From: Larus michahellis
Lineage: Eukaryota > Chordata > Aves > Charadriiformes > Laridae
DNA: 64,000 nt
Reading direction: 5' to 3'
Assembly: GCF_964199755.1 (NCBI RefSeq)
Contig: NC_133911.1
Location: forward strand, 558,001-622,000
The position numbers and the translations under genes were made by a program. The notes below the pieces were generated by a model. That model searched no databases and was not told the origin of the DNA. It saw only the letters and a program-made list of their open reading frames with translations. Shown one piece after another: positions 10,001-20,599 of the stretch. How positions within the stretch are numbered: position 1 is the first letter of the stretch; the number at the start of each line of letters is the position of its first letter.

Positions 10001-13000
10001 GGTGGTGGAGGTGGTGGCGGCTGCTGCTGCTGCTGCTGAATGGTCTGGTGGAGCCCTTTTGTGTAGCCCGTTCCATTGCTGAAGTTGTTCACAGCCTAGA
10101 GGCAGAAAAACATTTACCACAAGGTAATATGAAACTTCAGTAGATGCATGAACAAAAGCCTCCACAGAGCAAAATTACTTGTGTAGTCCTGTACACGCTG
10201 TCAATCCTAAAAGGAATCAACATAGAAATACACAAACACATCGCCTTAAACGCTGATAGTAACAACTGGTAACTCAGAGTACCTGTATTTAAAATACTTC
10301 AGTGTTAACACCGAATTGGAAAGTAAGGCAATCATGTTAAACAAAAGCGCGACCTGGATTTGCCCCATTGTCTCCAAAGAGTTCTCAGCTTCCCTAACAA
10401 CAGATAATGGGTTTGAAAAGTAAATGCAGCCTATTTAACTTAGCGGTTTTTGAGGAGATGTAAATTAACATTTTCTCCCCTTTTGGCTTTCTGCAAACAG
10501 ACTTTTCTTACAGTTTACGTAAAAGTCATCCTGTTACCTTGCGCAGGAACTTGTTGGCAATTAAAGCATCAGGGGAAACGTCTGTCTGATGACACGTTGG
10601 GCATGTGTGTTCCTCAGATTCCAGCAATGCTGTTCTGATGCCTGTGCGTAATTAGAATCATCAAAGTAGGTTTAGCCAACGTAAGGAAATTTTGGGGGCT
10701 CCAATCAATCGTAAAAAGACATATATGATTAATGGGGGAATATGGTCTTGAATTGAGGGCATGAAGCGATGAATGTTCGATAGTGTAACACATCTCTAGG
10801 ACGCAGCAAAAAACTGTGACGTTTTGATATTTCACTAACGTAACATTTGAAGACGGCTGCGCCTGGATGTTTCGACTATTCTTTTTGGCACTCTCTAGTG
10901 CAGTGGTGGTGCACTAGATGTGGTGGTGGTGCAGGCACCACCCTCCAGGTTAATGAATAAAACACACCTCAAAAGAACATCTGTAGCCTCGAGTTCTGAA
11001 GGTTTTAACCAGCTCTCCCGTGGAGAAGAATGTGGCTTAAATGCCTAGCTATCGGTTTGTGGCAGACCACAGTACGGTTGGCTGTACTGAGCCAACCAGA
11101 GTTGGCTACACGATTTTGTGTGAGAGAAAGGGCTGTGAAAAAACCTAAATGCATTCAATATCTAATACTGTAATCACCTGCGCAGCTAGGCACTCTCCTC
11201 GTGCTTGTCCGCATGTAAAGAGGATTTAACCAGATACGTAAAAAAGGAAAAAAGCTTTCTGTCTTTCTTTTTTGTCCTTTATACAAGAAGAGTCCTTTCC
11301 TGTCCAGCGGACACTTAAGTATGGAATAGAACTGGTAACAAAGAAATTTGTCATCTTCTGTTTCTGCTCTCAGAAAGTCAGATGTGGTGTTTGGAATGAA
11401 CAAACAGGACAGGAACACTTACATTCGTCACAATAACTGTTTCCACAGCAGGGAATAATGGCTGCATCAGTCATTATCTCTTTACAAATGAGACATAACA
11501 ACTCAGCTGGAACAGGGTCTTCTGAGGAGGAGGAGGAGGAGGAGGAGGAGGAGGATGGCTCCCCTGCTAAGAAGGGAGGCTTCTCCTTCTTTCCTCTAGC
11601 ATAAGCTTCCCTGGAGGGCGGGGTGGGGAAGGAAAAAGAAAAAAGTTAACGATGGGTACAGGAAAACTTTTCCAAGCTCTGAAGTTCCAGGGGCATGAAC
11701 AGTAGGACCGCCCTATTTTAGTACGTGGAAGTATCACAGATTTTGCGGTTAACATACAATGGCAATGCTTCCTCCCCCGTGGTTACAGATGCCGGCCAAC
11801 TTGGCTGCATTTACGCATGGTTTCTCTCCTTCACCTTTTGGTCAGTCCAGTTAGTTCCATACTTACGCATTAATAATTGGTATCGCATATGTTCCGCTCT
11901 TTGTCAGCATAGCACCCTTTGTATTGGGATCTTCCACCTCCATCATGAAACTTCTTGGAATTCCCGTGCTCTTCTTAATTCTGGGAACAGGCTTAAAATT
12001 TTTGTCCTGTTCAGAAAAGAAATGCAGAGATAGCTCACCTGAAGACCCACACTTAAAATGACACTTTGATGATTAATTTAAGCAGCAAAAGCCCTTAATC
12101 CTCTCCTTTTACCTAGCCTAAGGGTTACTCGACTAAAATACTTATTTTCCTACGGGAATATAGCCAGGACGTTTCAAAGACTTGAGCAGCATTTTGAACT
12201 CAGTGGACATTCTTTTGCTTAACTTCAGCTTCCGTAAGCGTTACACATCGCTTAGCTCACCATCCGCTCGGAGAAGAGGCACAAACCCGCTCCTCCTCCA
12301 CAGCGCAATTCAGGGAGGGAGAGCCCAATTCAGGGCTCTGAAGCAGTCACTGGAGAAACTTACGTTCACCATCGATACGTACGAAGGTTGCGCATGCATT
12401 CCCCAACTAACGTTACATGGCGTGAATAGTATTGAAATATATAAAAATGCGTATGGCAGTTCACAGAGAAAGATCTAGGGACATATTTAATATCTACGAC
12501 CAAGACAAAGGAACATTTTACATTTTAAATTCCAGGTTTCCCTTGAATTTTGAAGGGTTTTGCAACATTGCCCTATAACCTCTGTATTTCACCCCAAGAG
12601 AAACAATTCCTAATATGACTGTTCATGTATTTGTTACGTAACTGCCATGTGAAAAACGAACAGCGAAGTCACACCGGAAGTCCCCCGCAGTCTTACCCCA
12701 GTCGTTGGGCAGTTCTTTATGTAGTGGCCAGGTTTTCCACAACGAAAGCATATGTAGGATGGCGGAGGTGTACCCCAGGGTTTCTTCATGTAACTAAAAG
12801 GTTTTTGAGAAAAGAAGAAAAAGGTACGCATGTGTCTCTCTCGTTAAAACATGCATCTCTACAATTTGTCCAGAATCTTCAAAGAACAGATTTAACATTA
12901 TCAACACTTACTTGATTGGATCGTATTCACGGCAAGACTGTATCATCATAGCTTTTATTTTCTCTTCTTCGGAAGCATTGGCTTCAGCCAGATTGTCCGT

Positions 13001-16000
13001 CTGTTTAACAGGTAAGCATTTGACACACGCGTTAGAAACACATTTGCGCCCACACAGCCAGAGACGACACCACTCACCCCATCCTGTAAAGAGCAGCACA
13101 ACGCTAGCTGGGGCTGCATGAAAACAGCTGCTTATAGAAAATACTGTTGTCCTGAAGATGTTCTGGGGAGCCCTTACGCCATCACATGATGTTGATGTGC
13201 CCGTTAACCTCCTGGAAAAGAGCGTTCTTGGGCACTCAAAACCTTGGGCTCTGTTTGCACCTCACATAAAGACTCGTGTAGCCACTCCAGTTTTCTTCCA
13301 AGCGCACTGAAGCCGTGTGTAGAAAAAATTACGCTATGCACTACTCTTCAACTGATGTTTAAGCTCCAGACTACTGGAAGGAGGAGATATCCACTGTACG
13401 TTTAATGGAGAAAGATGTACACAACTATCGTTACTTACGCTTTGCAGCGTTAAAAGGACACTCAACTCAAGAGTCGGGGAAGCTGTTTCTGCTTGCTGAA
13501 ATTCAGCTTCAGACGCAGAAGCGTTAAAAGGAATCAAGCTTTTTATAACCCCTCAGCAAGACAAAAGACTCTTTGCAGTAGAAGTTTGACCATCGTGTGC
13601 ACTCGGCAGTCCAAATCGCGTGTTCTCCCCCTACTAACTTCTTCATATGAAGCGATTTAACTACAGTAAGCAAAACCTGCAGGTTTTTTCCACTTGACTG
13701 TGTCCTTCTAACCTACAAATTGTAATGTAAGTCTTGTGTACCACTACATCTTCAAATTATTGAAGCCTGCTGGATTTATTTAAGCAGCATTTCTTGAAAC
13801 GCTTTGATTAGACACAAGTGCAGTCACAAGCAGGGTCTAAGGGAGTGACTGTCAATGATTTCGACCTTCAAGTACCCATCCTTCAGAGCAGCCACTCATG
13901 GTTTTGGTTTTGTATGCATTCATTGACAAAAGCAACAAACTAGTTTCTGCATTTTATTACATGGTTGTTTCTTAGACTTAGTTTTTTCTCAACAGTAACA
14001 TAATCCAGATGGACATCTCTGAAATCATTTCCACTAACGTTTAGAGAAAACTTTACAGGTGCTTGACTCGTTTGTTTCCAACAACCCAAACGGTTTACAA
14101 AGCACGTCCAAAACCCACAAAGCATTACTAGGAATAGACCAAAATTGAAATACGGCATTTAATACATCGTAATAACAAACCAGAAGACTGATAACACATT
14201 GCCTCCATGCTAAGCCAGTCTGCACTAAAGAGGTTAGAGAAAGTAACAGCTTTGAGCTGCCGTATTTTTCTGAAATACTTAAATTGTCTCAAAAGCTTAA
14301 ACATGTACCCCACGGGGACAGTTTTTCACATTTTAGAGTAAAACTTCACGTGAGGTTACAGAACCTCACAGACAGGACACGTTTAGGGACAGCACTGATG
14401 GAGACCAATGTCTTTTGGCGGCTACCTTCCAAACCCTTTCTTTTTTTCTTTATTCCACCCCCCACCCCACCCACCCCCAGTTGTGCACGTTAGGAAATGT
14501 GTCTCACGCTGCAGTGAGAGAGGGAAGAAGTTCCCAGCGGGAAAAGATTTCTCTTTCTTGGAAATGAACTCCCACCTTTACGTTCAGAAGAAAGAACTGG
14601 CTCTGCTGCATTAGGCCCTGCCTTCTCTAATCTTTGCAACTTTGAAGACTAGTGTTTTAATTGGCTAGCACTACGCCTTTTCACCAGGTGCAACCACTAG
14701 CGCTCTCCCAGACAAAGTTACACATTGTTGAGCAAAAAATGCAGGCAGTTCCATAGCAAAACACGGTATTACAACAGTTTCAGGAGGTCACATCTGCTAA
14801 TACGCCACACGTGCACATTGGCATATTCCGATAAACGATTAGGTACCTTTTCAGAATTTACACAGTCTGCGTGCAGACCAATTAGTTTGTGTTGTTCACA
14901 ACGCAAATTTTGTGTTGAGAATTTATGAAGCTGTCCAGCTCTCAAAGAGTGGATCTGTGACTATAATGACTGGCAATTCAGAAAGAGCCACGCAAGTGGC
15001 CCTGTTACAGAAACGCTTCTATTTTGGCTGTGGCAAAGCCCCCTGAAATGTCCGTAACTTGCAGCCAATTACTTTCTTCTGTAACAAATGTTTTCGTTTC
15101 CAACGCAAGATTAACGAGATGTATGAAAACCAGGAAACAGCATGTGAAGGGCTTCTGTTTTGTGTCTTGAAGATGAGTAATCCTGCAACGCCACGTTGAG
15201 GCTGATAAGGTACTCCCCTTCTCTCTGCCCAAACTGGGAACTACTCTTTACAGGAGAGGATCGAAATACACATGCATTTTAAAGTTAATTAAATACTTTA
15301 AATTATTAAAAATTAAATGAAAGTTCTGTTCACATTACAACAGCTATCCAGCTATAGACCACAGGATAAGATTTGAAAATACAAAGCAAACACTCTTGGG
15401 TTGTGGGGTTTTTTTTTGAGAGGGGTAAGTATTTGCCAAGATTATATACATATATATTTACCTTCACAAGCTGGGCCAGAGGAAGAGGTGCAGGAGAGTC
15501 ATCAATCTGTTCACAAAAAATGAAACACATATTCAAGTTCCACAATCAAAACACAGCGATAGTTCACCTCTACTCTAGTCTGAGAGCAGCGCTATATCCT
15601 CTGAGCGACACTGAAAGAGGCGTTTCAAACCCAGTGTAATTTGTCTTTGTCCAAAACAAAGTCCAAAACTATGAGAGCTTAGGAGTGCCCGTGTGGTTAA
15701 TGAGAAGAAACTAAATGAATCAAACCCGCTTGAGATCAGCTGCTTGCTCCCGAATATCTCAGAGAGGGACCCTTGTCGAATGCTCACAACTGCTTAAAAG
15801 TCGAAGGGGTAAGGCGGCTGTCAATTGTCAGCTGAAAAGGTTTTTAAAAATACATTTATTTGAGAAGGAAGCATCACTGCGGGAAACTTCTCTTCGGTGT
15901 GGTTTGTAAACTCATCGTTAATTTCACATCATTGATAAAGGCACATGGTTACGCTTCTAGGAACAGAGTGCAGCTGCCTGTCAGAATAAAGCACCGGCAC

Positions 16001-19000
16001 ATCGGCCCTGGAACATGAACTCTGCCCCTGCGCTCAAGAAGTTTAAAAATGCCACGCTCGCCATACCCCACAAAGCCCAAACAAAAACAGCAATCCAAAC
16101 CATCAGCCAATAAAAATAACCCACCACTTTGTCTAGAAAAAGAATAAGCTGCTCAAATTACTGAAATGAAGGTGTTCACCACGACAGAGATCCTTGCAGT
16201 CACTGGCACAGCCACACTAAAAGGATCCCCTTCCTCGCTTTGGCTGTAGTAACAGCAGGAGGCAGCACACATTTGCAAGCGGGCAATGACAGCTAACGTA
16301 AGAGCAAGGCGATGAAGAAATAGCCAAAGAATAGGCTTTTGTGCATCCTTTTTAAAAAAACCTTAACTAATTTTGAGTTTGTCGCTTTACGGTACAACAA
16401 CAATTGGCAAGCTTTCCAGTGATTTGTTCCTACCACACTAAGATCCAGGTTCTGCTTTGAAATACATACAGAAACACGTGTATTTCAATCAAAACAAAAC
16501 AAAATCCCCACACTTTTGACCAAGACCTGAGGTAGATTTAAGATTAAACCTAATTGTGTCCCCAACACTAGAAGCACGTGAGGCTGCACTGATTTACAGT
16601 GAGAGAGAGGACACGTAACGAGCGATGCAAGGCTTCTGCCCTCCCTCCTTTTGTTTTTTGGGGGCTTTTTTGAGACACCTCTGTCAGCTGGTGCTAAGTT
16701 GCTACTTAGAAATATAACGCAGACATGCCAGGGAACACACGAGGCTAAAAGAATGGGAACTTTATTTATGAACATGTGATTTGTGTTTACACACATGCTA
16801 GCAAACAACGAGAAAAATAGTTCTTCTCAAGAAATAAAAACCCATCTGAATTAGACCAACTACTATAAACGTGGCTTACATAAATGCAGTATATTAACTG
16901 CTAGGGTCACCGGCTCAGTTCAACTAACTCCAACCCCAGTGATCAGATCCAGTGATCCAGCGCTAGTGTAATGCCTCGCACCATTCTAGTGAAGAAAAAG
17001 CAGTTCTACGTAAAATAAAGAAGAAAAACTAGGCCCACCACACAGTAAGTTTTACGCTACAAGGGCTAGTTTGAAACGCACAGTTTCACACAGTATTCAA
17101 GCCAAGTGCCGAATCCAGACCTAGACCACTACCTGTCAAGTATTTCCCTGGGTTACTGATGTAGATTTTAGCAGCAGAACGACAGGGTTTTCAAACCTGA
17201 AGAAAAATGCTGCCCCTTTTCCCAATGTAAATTCAAAGTGGTGGTATACTGAAGAAAGGCTTAACCTTTGGGCAAGGAAAGCAGCATCCAACCCTGAGAA
17301 CACCCAGATCCAAAACTGTACTGCAGGCAGAAGTTAAGAAAAGTGACAGGGATTTTACCCACAAAGGCACCCGAGCGGGCAGGGGTGAGCGGCCCTGCTC
17401 CCTGCCCCGCAGGGGGACCCCGGGCACAGACCCCAGCCCCCCACGCGCAGACCCCGGCCCCGCGCCCGCCTGGGCACCCAGAAGCTCCTTCCTCTTTGCA
17501 GGCAGCCTTTGGGCTCAGTGCTGCTCCGCGGGCAGGGATCATCTCCCAGGGCTCCAGCCTGGAAAGGGGCAGCGGAGGCACCAGCTCAGGCTGCGGGCAG
17601 CACCTGCCTGCTCCCGGCGAGCATCCCTCCGGCACCAGCCCAGGGACCCTGGGCTCCCCGGGGGACGTGTCCCCCGGTGCAGGGAGGCCCGATCCCAGCA
17701 GGGCATGAGCAGCCCAAAAAGGCTTCTCCCAGCCCCTGGCCTTGCAGGGGTGGGGGGAGAGGGCGAGCCAAGCTCCCGGCCCCCCGAGCTCCCCAGAGCA
17801 GGGTGCCCACCCCACTCCATCCCCGCGGTGCCTGCTCCAGCCTGCCCGGGCAGGGGGGGTGCCCGCCTCCCTGGAGTGGGGCCCTACCTCTGGCTGCACA
17901 AGTGTCCTCTCCTTTAGGGCGTTCATGGTATCAGCACACGGGTAGAGGTCTTGGGAGAAGGGAAGGGCTGGGTTTGTTGTCTGAGGCGTCAGGAGCAGGG
18001 GAGAAGGGCTGCGTGGGGAGCAGGGGACCAGTGCTGTGTTGTGCCCGTCGCCAGGCACCGGCAGTTGCAGCTGGAACACGGGCCATGGCAACGGGAGCGC
18101 ACTGGGGACGGGGACAAGTCCCCTTAAAGGGGGGCAGCTCAATCCATACATACCCCCCAAAGTCAATAATCCCAACACATTAGACTTCCTTCCTCTCTTA
18201 AGCGGTTCTTCCTAACCGTGCCATCACTTAACAAGTGGGTTTGCCCAGAGCATTGCAGACTGTCTTTGGGACGCTGGGGCAAGTGCGGCACGTCCTTCCG
18301 AAGAAGTCTGGATGTACTGACATGCCAAGGAAAAACCCAGCCCGTCCTCATGTACAAGTGCTGGCCCAGGCTCCAGGCAGCACCTTCTGGGCCTTTGAGC
18401 CACCGACCCCTCGCAATTAGAGGCTCGCAATTAGAGCCACCTAACTCCTGAAGGCGAGGAAGCACAAGGAAATACTTTAGATTGCCACACAATGGTTTCT
18501 TCATCCATTTACCTTGAAGAACATACTACAAGGCAAGTAACGCATGCCCGAAGGCCTCTCCACCATTGCAGCACACTTTCATCATTCCCAAACATCAGCC
18601 CCCCTACCAGTGGTTTCTGCCATGTGTCCAGCTGAAGGAACAGAAAGCTCACCTGCCTGGTTAATTTTCAGCCAATAGCACAGCAGTGCTGTTCTGTCCT
18701 TATCCCCACGTACAGGTCTTTATTTGACCTTTGATGCCAGCAGCATCTGTCCTCTCATTTTGGGGCAGCATGACAATACCCGGGAGGGTGCCACCCAGCC
18801 AGAAACGGAGGATGCAGTGGCAAGGTAGCAGTAAGCACACGTATTTAAATACATAAGTTCACCCCCAAAGCAAGGCCATGTTTATAAGCACAACGCTGCC
18901 GTGTCCAGAATTACGAGGGAGGGCCTGAAGGCATCTCCTCTGAGATGGAAACAAATGATGAGTTTACACTACAATGGCTATCCATCGTTCCTATGAAAGC

Positions 19001-19432
19001 AATAAAAGCAAACGCATATAATACGGGATCTCTCCACGGAGAGGAAACAGGATCGACAACTTGGGTCTCAGAAGAGCCAAGCCCAAGAACAAACCCAGTA
19101 GACTCCTCTTAAAAGTTACCGTTGATGGAGTTGGAACCCCATCTCCCGGCAGGCCTAAAAACGTCAGCCTACTTCGGGACAGATACAGTAACATCTACCC
19201 CACGACGACAAACATTTACTGCAGCTTTCACAAGAGAGATACAATCGGAATGCCTCCGTAAACTGATATCCATTTAAAAAGTTCACACGTTGAAACCCCT
19301 AACAAAGAATTCAATGCTTTATGGACACTGACACAGCAGACGTTTTGCCGGTAGCTTGAACTCCTCCAACAGGGATTCTTCTAACAAGTACCGACGAGTT
19401 CTTAGCAATCAGGGCATTGTCATCTGTGTATT
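6757..19432 (-). CDS. RBBP6-like: RBBP6-like E3 ubiquitin ligase, truncated paralogue
   Basis: RBBP6 is a nuclear ubiquitin ligase that links RNA 3' processing with p53 and RB control; its order is DWNN ubiquitin-like domain, CCHC zinc knuckle, RING/U-box, Pro-rich region, SR region, Lys-rich tail. Here, on the minus strand, exons at 15462-15506, 12912-13000, 12697-12793, 11867-12006, 11423-11610, 10538-10641, 9968-10095, 8757-8853, 8599-8677 and 8448-8505 join to the last exon (7099 downward). All have AG acceptors and GT donors. Exon lengths sum to 1025, plus 343 to the TGA at 6757-6759, giving 456 codons without a break. A DWNN exon lies at 19333-19432, but the first exon and a short linker exon after it were not found. 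The exon(s) for the Pro-rich segment are missing between 8448 and 7099, yet the phases still match. The stop falls in QYFNRY-stop-EVPPYD, where Arg is expected (CGA to TGA). It could be a truncated protein or a recent nonsense allele of a decaying copy. Confidence 0.75.
8448..8505 (-). CDS. RBBP6-like: RBBP6-like exon: GGGPGWE segment
   Basis: This 58-base exon encodes HPTRASTPRSAGGGPGWE, matching the RINTARPGGGRPGWE segment. It ends with CT followed by GTAAGT. The next RBBP6 exon(s), carrying the Pro-rich region and the basic EEFYREQRR helix, are not seen downstream. Joining to 7099 completes the codon as Leu and keeps the frame. Confidence 0.7.
8599..8677 (-). CDS. RBBP6-like: RBBP6-like exon: RQVPVRRQP...VPTTG
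   Basis: This 79-base exon gives ARQVPVRRQPAFPSLPGPQG and VPTTG, corresponding to the YQVPVLGTP...IPTTG stretch of RBBP6. Splice sites ACAAG and GTACGT and the phase fit both neighbours. Confidence 0.7.
8757..8853 (-). CDS. RBBP6-like: RBBP6-like exon: Ala/Ser-rich linker
   Basis: This 97-base exon encodes NAASVLPPAALVTAAEPS and ends LLKEK, corresponding to the LPAAAL...LMEEK part of RBBP6. Similarity is weaker than in the RING exons. The acceptor is TTTGTAG and the donor GTAAGT, and the phase matches its neighbours. Confidence 0.7.
9968..10095 (-). CDS. RBBP6-like: RBBP6-like exon: AVNNF, poly-Gln and poly-Pro
   Basis: This 128-base exon starts AVNNFSNGTGYTKG as in RBBP6, then has about six Gln from a CAG repeat and about seven Pro. 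The Gln run and the loss of the usual basic RLRKQ sequence set it apart from the ancestral gene. Confidence 0.85.
10538..10641 (-). CDS. RBBP6-like: RBBP6-like exon: second half of RING/U-box
   Basis: This 104-base exon gives CIRTALLESEEHTCPTCHQTD and VSPDALIANKFLRK. The remaining RING ligands and the U-box helix are present, so the ubiquitin-transfer domain looks complete. Splice sites CACAG and GTAACA are good. Confidence 0.9.
11423..11610 (-). CDS. RBBP6-like: RBBP6-like exon: poly-Ser and first half of RING/U-box
   Basis: This 188-base exon gives EAYARGKKEKPPFL, then a run of about ten Ser encoded by a GAG/CTC triplet repeat, then LLCLICKEIMTDAAIIPCCG and NSYCDE. The zinc-binding Cys of the first RING half are intact. 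The Ser run is longer than usual for RBBP6. The exon ends one base into the Cys codon that starts the second RING half. Confidence 0.9.
11523..11554 (-). repeat. Triplet repeat coding for poly-Ser
   Basis: A (GAG)n run on the plus strand, read as TCC on the minus strand, encodes about ten consecutive Ser just before the RING domain of the RBBP6-like gene. Confidence 0.85.
11867..12006 (-). CDS. RBBP6-like: RBBP6-like exon: region between zinc knuckle and RING
   Basis: This 140-base exon gives DKNFKPVPRIKKSTGIPRSF and MMEVEDPNTKGAML, an almost unchanged RBBP6 segment. The acceptor is TGAACAG and the donor GTAAGT. It ends two bases into an Ala codon completed by the next exon. Confidence 0.88.
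12697..12793 (-). CDS. RBBP6-like: RBBP6-like exon: CCHC zinc knuckle
   Basis: This 97-base exon encodes PPPSYICFRCGKPGHYIKNC. The Cys-X2-Cys-X4-His-X4-Cys ligands of the zinc knuckle are all present. A Leu-to-Trp change occurs in the GPPPPSY run just before it. Acceptor TTTTAG and donor GTAAGA are intact. Confidence 0.9.
12912..13000 (-). CDS. RBBP6-like: RBBP6-like exon: NLAEANASEEEKIKAMM
   Basis: This 89-base exon between AACAG and GTAAGT encodes a near-verbatim RBBP6 segment upstream of the zinc knuckle, ending REYDPI plus two bases that complete Asn with the next exon. Confidence 0.85.
15462..15506 (-). CDS. RBBP6-like: RBBP6-like exon: linker IDDSPAPLPLAQLVK
   Basis: This 45-base, phase-0 exon encodes 15 residues that match the linker after the DWNN domain. 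It has acceptor GAACAG and donor GTAAAT. It is separated from the next exon by about 2.4 kb. Confidence 0.75.
17370..18130. other. GC-rich block inside an RBBP6-like intron
   Basis: This block of roughly 750 bases is far richer in G+C and CpG than its AT-rich surroundings. It creates long overlapping open frames on both strands (305 codons minus at 17261-18178; 224 codons plus at 17509-18183), which look like composition artefacts. On the minus strand a possible exon lies near 17891-17957, preceded by a pyrimidine-rich tract and CCCAAG and followed by GTAGGG, giving PCADTMNALKERTLVQPE. I do not recognise this peptide. It could be an inserted sequence, an old promoter/CpG island or part of an unrelated gene. 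Confidence 0.4.
19333..19432 (-). CDS. RBBP6-like: RBBP6-like exon: end of the DWNN domain
   Basis: The translation contains YTDDNALIAKNSSVLVRRIP and GGVQATGKT, closely matching the end of the ubiquitin-like DWNN domain of RBBP6. The acceptor (TTACAG before AATACACAG) is good. The donor (GT-CAGT) is only a guess. A possible preceding mini-exon at 19812-19848 (after TTGTTGCAG, before GTGAGA) gives LQNLVCA in one frame and is tentative. The start-methionine exon was not found in the window. Confidence 0.75.
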
Positions 19433-20599
19433 CTGTAACAACATAAACACAGAAAAAAAATCAGCCCGTTTGTAAGAATGGAGATTAATTTGTAATTACA
19501 TAGCACTCCAGAGAATGCTTTTGCAGACAGAAATGCAAAATTCTATATGGAACAGCGCGCTGTTATCGTCTCAACATACTAACAGGACTTTTCAAGAAAT
19601 TTTCAGGTTGATAATCAAACACAAGCAGCAAAATATTCTTCGTCTTTGTAAAAAAGTTTGAATGCCAACAGCAAATTGGTCTCAAAAGTCGCTAAAGGAG
19701 CGCCTGCTAACGCACGAGGTTTTCTCCTGATCTAGCTTAAGCTGCGTTTGCTTCCGTTAGGCGACAAAACCAAGAGATCTCTGGAGAAAACAAACCACAG
19801 CGAAGTCTCACCTGCACAAACCAGATTCTGAAGTCAGAGCAGCCTGCCCTGCAACAAAACCCTTGGCTAAAGCCTGAACAGTCTGCGCCATGGCTTTCAG
19901 AGCTGTCACCTAAAAACCATTCACCCGATGCTGCTAGTGCTCAAGAGTGACCGAACACAGAAGAGAGCCCGCCATCTGTGTCTATTTCTTGGAGCATCGA
20001 CAACCAGACTTCTCAGCTGCTCAGGGCTTTCCGTTTAAATGGACACAAAACTGGCCGTGCTAGAATATGGATCACAGACGTTCTGGGGACTTGAGCTTAC
20101 CTTCACAAGTAGGGCAGAATCGGTTGCAGCTAAAGTGCTACCTCCCCTCTTAAATTGGTCATCTAGTTTGAATTAACCAAAGGGACGGGAATTCTTTTTG
20201 CAGAACAGTGTCAAACAAAATTACCTATGAAGACAGCCTTGAAATGCCTTCCAAAACCAGCGTGTGCCAGAAGCTCTCCATGCTTTGCCTTGGCTTACAG
20301 CATGTTAGTCTTTTGAAGAGGCGGAAAGCCTTCTGACCTTGTACATAAGGCCCAAACAAAAAACCAACGACCTGAAACACTTGGACTGAGTACGCTTAAA
20401 ATGCAAAGGTTTCTCCATGAGAATGGTTTTTGTATTGTACTTACACAAGCTGGATAGGAGTAAATATTTTAAAGCGCTATCAGCAGCCATTGCCTGTAAT
20501 CTGCCTACAGTTTTAAATATTAAAGCCCTTGCCTTTGCAGACCAAATCAGAATATTTCAGCATTTATGCTCCTTTTTTCAATGTATTATTCCTATGGGC

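Noticed and set aside
17261-18183. 305- and 224-codon open frames as genes
   Set aside because: They overlap on opposite strands in a GC-rich block, where stop codons are rare by composition, and show no known domain.
18218-18260. Candidate RBBP6 linker exon (short ATGGCA-containing match on the minus strand)
   Set aside because: The resemblance covers only about ten bases, frames contain stops and there is no convincing splice pair.
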